IMG/VR virus record: IMGVR_UViG_3300035660_000102
Location: 1 to 20,470 of that record
DNA from: a virus
DNA length: 20,470 nucleotides
Strand: one strand, 5' to 3'
Below, piece by piece: positions 18,525 to 20,470 of the stretch. Under the pieces are notes generated by a model. The model was given only the letters and a program-made list of their open reading frames with translations, ran no database searches and was not told the origin of the DNA. A program made the translations under genes and the position numbers. Within the stretch, counting starts at the first letter, position 1. Every line of letters begins with the position of its first letter.

Positions 18525-20369
18525 TCAGCCCCCCCCCATTTTCGCCGTAACGACCACCGTCTTCCCATCCAGGCCCTGATATTCCTCCAAGCCTTTCAGG
18601 TAGGGCCGAGCCAGGTACAGCCAGTTGTCCGGGAGCTTGACGCCCCAGGTTTTCGCCACGCCTTGCAGGTGCTTTGCCGTGGCCAGCGGGCCATTCTTTT
18701 TGATCGGGAAATTTACAATGTGATCCAGCGCCCGATCGGCCATTTCTTGTCGCAGCAGCTCGAGCTGCTGCCCCTTGCTGGCTGCCTTGAATTTCTTATC
18801 AGGATCCCTTTGGAGCAGCGCCAACAGCGGTTCGACCTTTTCTACGCCTGCAAAGGCCGGGGCGAAGACCGGCGCAGCCACGTTCTCGATGAAATTATTG
18901 CTTTGCATCCGGTTCTCCAATTCGATATTCTGCTGCCGTCGTCCTTCTGCATACTTGCTTTCCTGCGCGCTGCGATCGTTATCCTTCTTACGTTTCTCGA
19001 TCAGCTTATGGGCCTTCTTGCCGACGGCGATCGCCTGCACAGTATAGCTGTCGGTGAAATCATGCTTATTGCCATACATGGTCTGGGGATCGTTGTGTTT
19101 CGCCTGCAGGCAGACGTCGCTGCGGGCATCGAAGAGCTCTTTGATTTTGCCTTTGTCGTTCCACTGACTCTTGAGCGCAAAGGTTTCCTTCCCGTGCTCC
19201 TTCGGATCGTAGACCGGGATACTGAGTTCTTTTGACAGCTGCCGGAGCTCGGCCTGGCTCCAGGCTTTGACCTTGCGCTTGTGGCAGGCCGCGAAAGCAC
19301 AATAGTGCTGCTTGTCAATCCGGGCATAGAACGGGCAGGCCGGGCAGGCCGGCGGAGCGATCAAATGCACCAGGCGCTCGATGTCGTTCTCGGGGGCGCC
19401 ATCGGCGATCAGTTTCTGCACAAGTTCTGGCTTCCTGAGACAAAGTACCTTATTCCACTTCCTCAGATTGGCTCGCAGCTCGGCGGTAAATTCCTGGCCG
19501 AGCGCCTTGGCTTCCTCGGCTTCGCTGATCACGGGCAGCAGATCGTTCGGGAAGTCCTTCTTGCTCATGGCCAGCGGCCATAATCCGATTCCGGCCTGCG
19601 GCGCATCCTGGTCCCGCCAGGAGCCCCACATCTCGACGCCTTTCATGTTTCTTTTCAACTGGCTATTGACAACCTCCTCGATATCTGCATTCGGCTTGGA
19701 GAGCTGACTGGTCATCTCCTTCGCCGCTGCCTCGCCCGCCGCGCGCTGGACGGTGAGCAGCTTGCGCGCCGTCCCGATCGTCATCTCGCCGGCAGCCAAT
19801 TTCTCCTGGGCCACCGGCGGCAGGTCCAGAAGCCGCACCGTGCCGCGCACCGTGGCATCATTCACGCCGAAGAATTCCCCAGCCTTCTGGCTGGTTACGT
19901 GAAACTCATCCATGTAGCATTTCATCGCCGCCGCCTGCTCGACCGGGTTCAGATCCTTCCGTTGGATGTTCTCACTGATTGCCATCTCGAACATCTGCAG
20001 ATCGGTCAAACCCTGCACATCAAGCGGCATCTCATGGAAACTGCCGCCGGCTTTCATTGTCGTGCGGACCATCTCTACCAACGCCGGAGGAATGCCGTCT
20101 TCAAAGCCGATTTCGATGCTGGCTAGCAAGCGGAATGCCAGCAGCCTCCGGTGTCCGATGGCCAGTTGGTATTCCCCCTCTCCAAATGGTGTACTTCCAT
20201 TTGGGGAGGGCTGGGGTGGGGCGGGTGGGGCGGGACGTCCTACCGGCACCTGCAAAAGCCCATCCCTTGCGATCGAGAACGCCAGCTCCTCGATGCCGGC
20301 CGGATCGTTGCCCTGGCGCGGCTGCCAGGGATTAGGCTCGATATGGTCAAGCTTGATGTTCTCGATCAT
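18525..20369 (-). CDS. ParB-like DNA-binding protein, long form with zinc-type cysteines and an in-frame palindrome
   Basis: 614 residues. The ParB N-domain is KLDHIEPNPWQPRQGNDPAG, IEELAFSIARDGLLQVPVGR, YQLAIGHRRLLAFRLLA and ISENIQRKDLNPVEQAAAMK, with GHRR (72-75) and ENIQR (133-137) as the nucleotide-binding boxes. A helix-turn-helix follows (TSQKAGEFFGVNDATVRGTV, about 159-178). Residues 342-362 hold CPACPF...C....C (C342, C345, C357, C362), a probable zinc site. The remaining 250 residues are helical and unrecognised. ParB-family proteins bind DNA and hydrolyse CTP. No ParA is visible, so partition is not assured; a role as nucleoid-like or replication protein is possible. Residues about 46-65 (APPAPPQPSPNGSTPFGEGE) are a palindrome insertion between two strands of the ParB fold. 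The ATG overlaps an upstream stop (ATGA). Confidence 0.82.
   Translation of the reverse strand: MIENIKLDHIEPNPWQPRQGNDPAGIEELAFSIARDGLLQVPVGRPAPPAPPQPSPNGSTPFGEGEYQLAIGHRRLLAFRLLASIEIGFEDGIPPALVEMVRTTMKAGGSFHEMPLDVQGLTDLQMFEMAISENIQRKDLNPVEQAAAMKCYMDEFHVTSQKAGEFFGVNDATVRGTVRLLDLPPVAQEKLAAGEMTIGTARKLLTVQRAAGEAAAKEMTSQLSKPNADIEEVVNSQLKRNMKGVEMWGSWRDQDAPQAGIGLWPLAMSKKDFPNDLLPVISEAEEAKALGQEFTAELRANLRKWNKVLCLRKPELVQKLIADGAPENDIERLVHLIAPPACPACPFYARIDKQHYCAFAACHKRKVKAWSQAELRQLSKELSIPVYDPKEHGKETFALKSQWNDKGKIKELFDARSDVCLQAKHNDPQTMYGNKHDFTDSYTVQAIAVGKKAHKLIEKRKKDNDRSAQESKYAEGRRQQNIELENRMQSNNFIENVAAPVFAPAFAGVEKVEPLLALLQRDPDKKFKAASKGQQLELLRQEMADRALDHIVNFPIKKNGPLATAKHLQGVAKTWGVKLPDNWLYLARPYLKGLEEYQGLDGKTVVVTAKMGGG
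20176..20234 (+). repeat. G/C-rich palindromic repeat, copy 8, in frame inside the ParB gene
   Basis: CCCTCTCCAAATGG (20176-20189) pairs with CCATTTGGGGAGGG (20197-20210), followed by a G-rich tail to about 20234. It is nearly the same sequence as copy 6 at 5735-5790. It adds about 20 residues rich in Pro and Gly, at the point where ParB proteins normally have a short turn before the YxLxxGHRR strand. Confidence 0.85.
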
Positions 20370-20470
20370 GCCGGCACCGCCTGTCGATCAGATGCTACGC
20401 ATAATGAGTATTTACCCAATCCATCTTCGATTACGATATATTCACCATTAATTGGATGGCTCAGGCGTGT
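20366..20470 (-). CDS. 3' end of an unknown gene upstream of the ParB gene
   Basis: The frame is open from the right edge to a TGA at 20366-20368, which overlaps the ParB ATG (ATGA). The visible 34 residues read TRLSHPINGEYIVIEDGLGK, then YSLCVASDRQAVPA. The sequence has a plausible beta-type composition, and the overlap is the same coupling type used elsewhere in this cluster. Only the C-terminus is present, so no family can be given. Confidence 0.5.
   Translation of the reverse strand, partial: TRLSHPINGEYIVIEDGLGKYSLCVASDRQAVPA

Noticed and set aside
1-20470. tRNA or rRNA genes
   Set aside because: I saw no cloverleaf with a GTTCRANNC T-arm or CCA end, and no rRNA-like conserved stretches.

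Overview
The window is a 20.5 kb stretch of a tailed double-stranded DNA phage or prophage (Caudoviricetes, HK97-type head module). Every supported gene lies on the minus strand, so transcription runs from high to low coordinates. The evidence is a classic packaging and head block in canonical order: HNH endonuclease, P27-type small terminase, large terminase, small membrane protein, portal with a MuF-like C-terminus, HK97-type prohead protease, HK97-type major capsid protein, decoration and structural proteins, and a head-tail connector that runs off the left edge. No integrase, repressor, tRNA or CRISPR array is visible, so lysogeny cannot be decided from this window. The host cannot be named with certainty. 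The heavy load of short palindromic repeats and the CATTGCGAG...GAAGCAATCTC repeat at 11000-11037 are chromosomal-style repeats. From memory they remind me of uncultured Chloroflexota/Anaerolineae genomes, which is only a weak inference.

Layout from right to left (direction of transcription). 20470-17617: the 3' end of an unknown gene, a long ParB-like protein with a zinc-type cysteine set, a RecB/Cas4-like PD-(D/E)XK nuclease, and a small zinc-ribbon protein. 17491-15382: a run of small unrecognised genes, including a probable helix-turn-helix protein and a two-CxxC protein. 15378-11864: HNH nuclease, TerS, and TerL, whose ATPase domain is interrupted by a 252-residue intein with one LAGLIDADG motif. 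11880-11298: a 143-residue orphan gene bracketed by 47-bp direct repeats that duplicate the last codons of terL plus a palindrome. 11352-10998: a gene-free control region with a good sigma70-type promoter overlapping a perfect dyad. 10997-7099: membrane protein, portal, an AT-rich free-standing homing-type endonuclease, and the protease. 7008-1: capsid and virion structural genes.

The most unusual signal is two families of palindromic mini-repeats. A G/C-rich family (about 35-85 bp, nine copies, all in the same orientation) fills every intergenic gap between the capsid gene and the 90-residue structural gene, and also lies in frame inside the portal and ParB genes. An AT-core family (18-bp dyads, seven copies) sits between protease and capsid genes, supplies the protease stop codon, flanks the 143-residue gene, and is tandemly duplicated in frame inside the portal. 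The AT family shows compensatory base-pair changes between copies, which supports a selected hairpin. In-frame palindromes in at least two apparently intact phage proteins, reminiscent of the Rickettsia palindromic elements, are the best candidate here for something undescribed.
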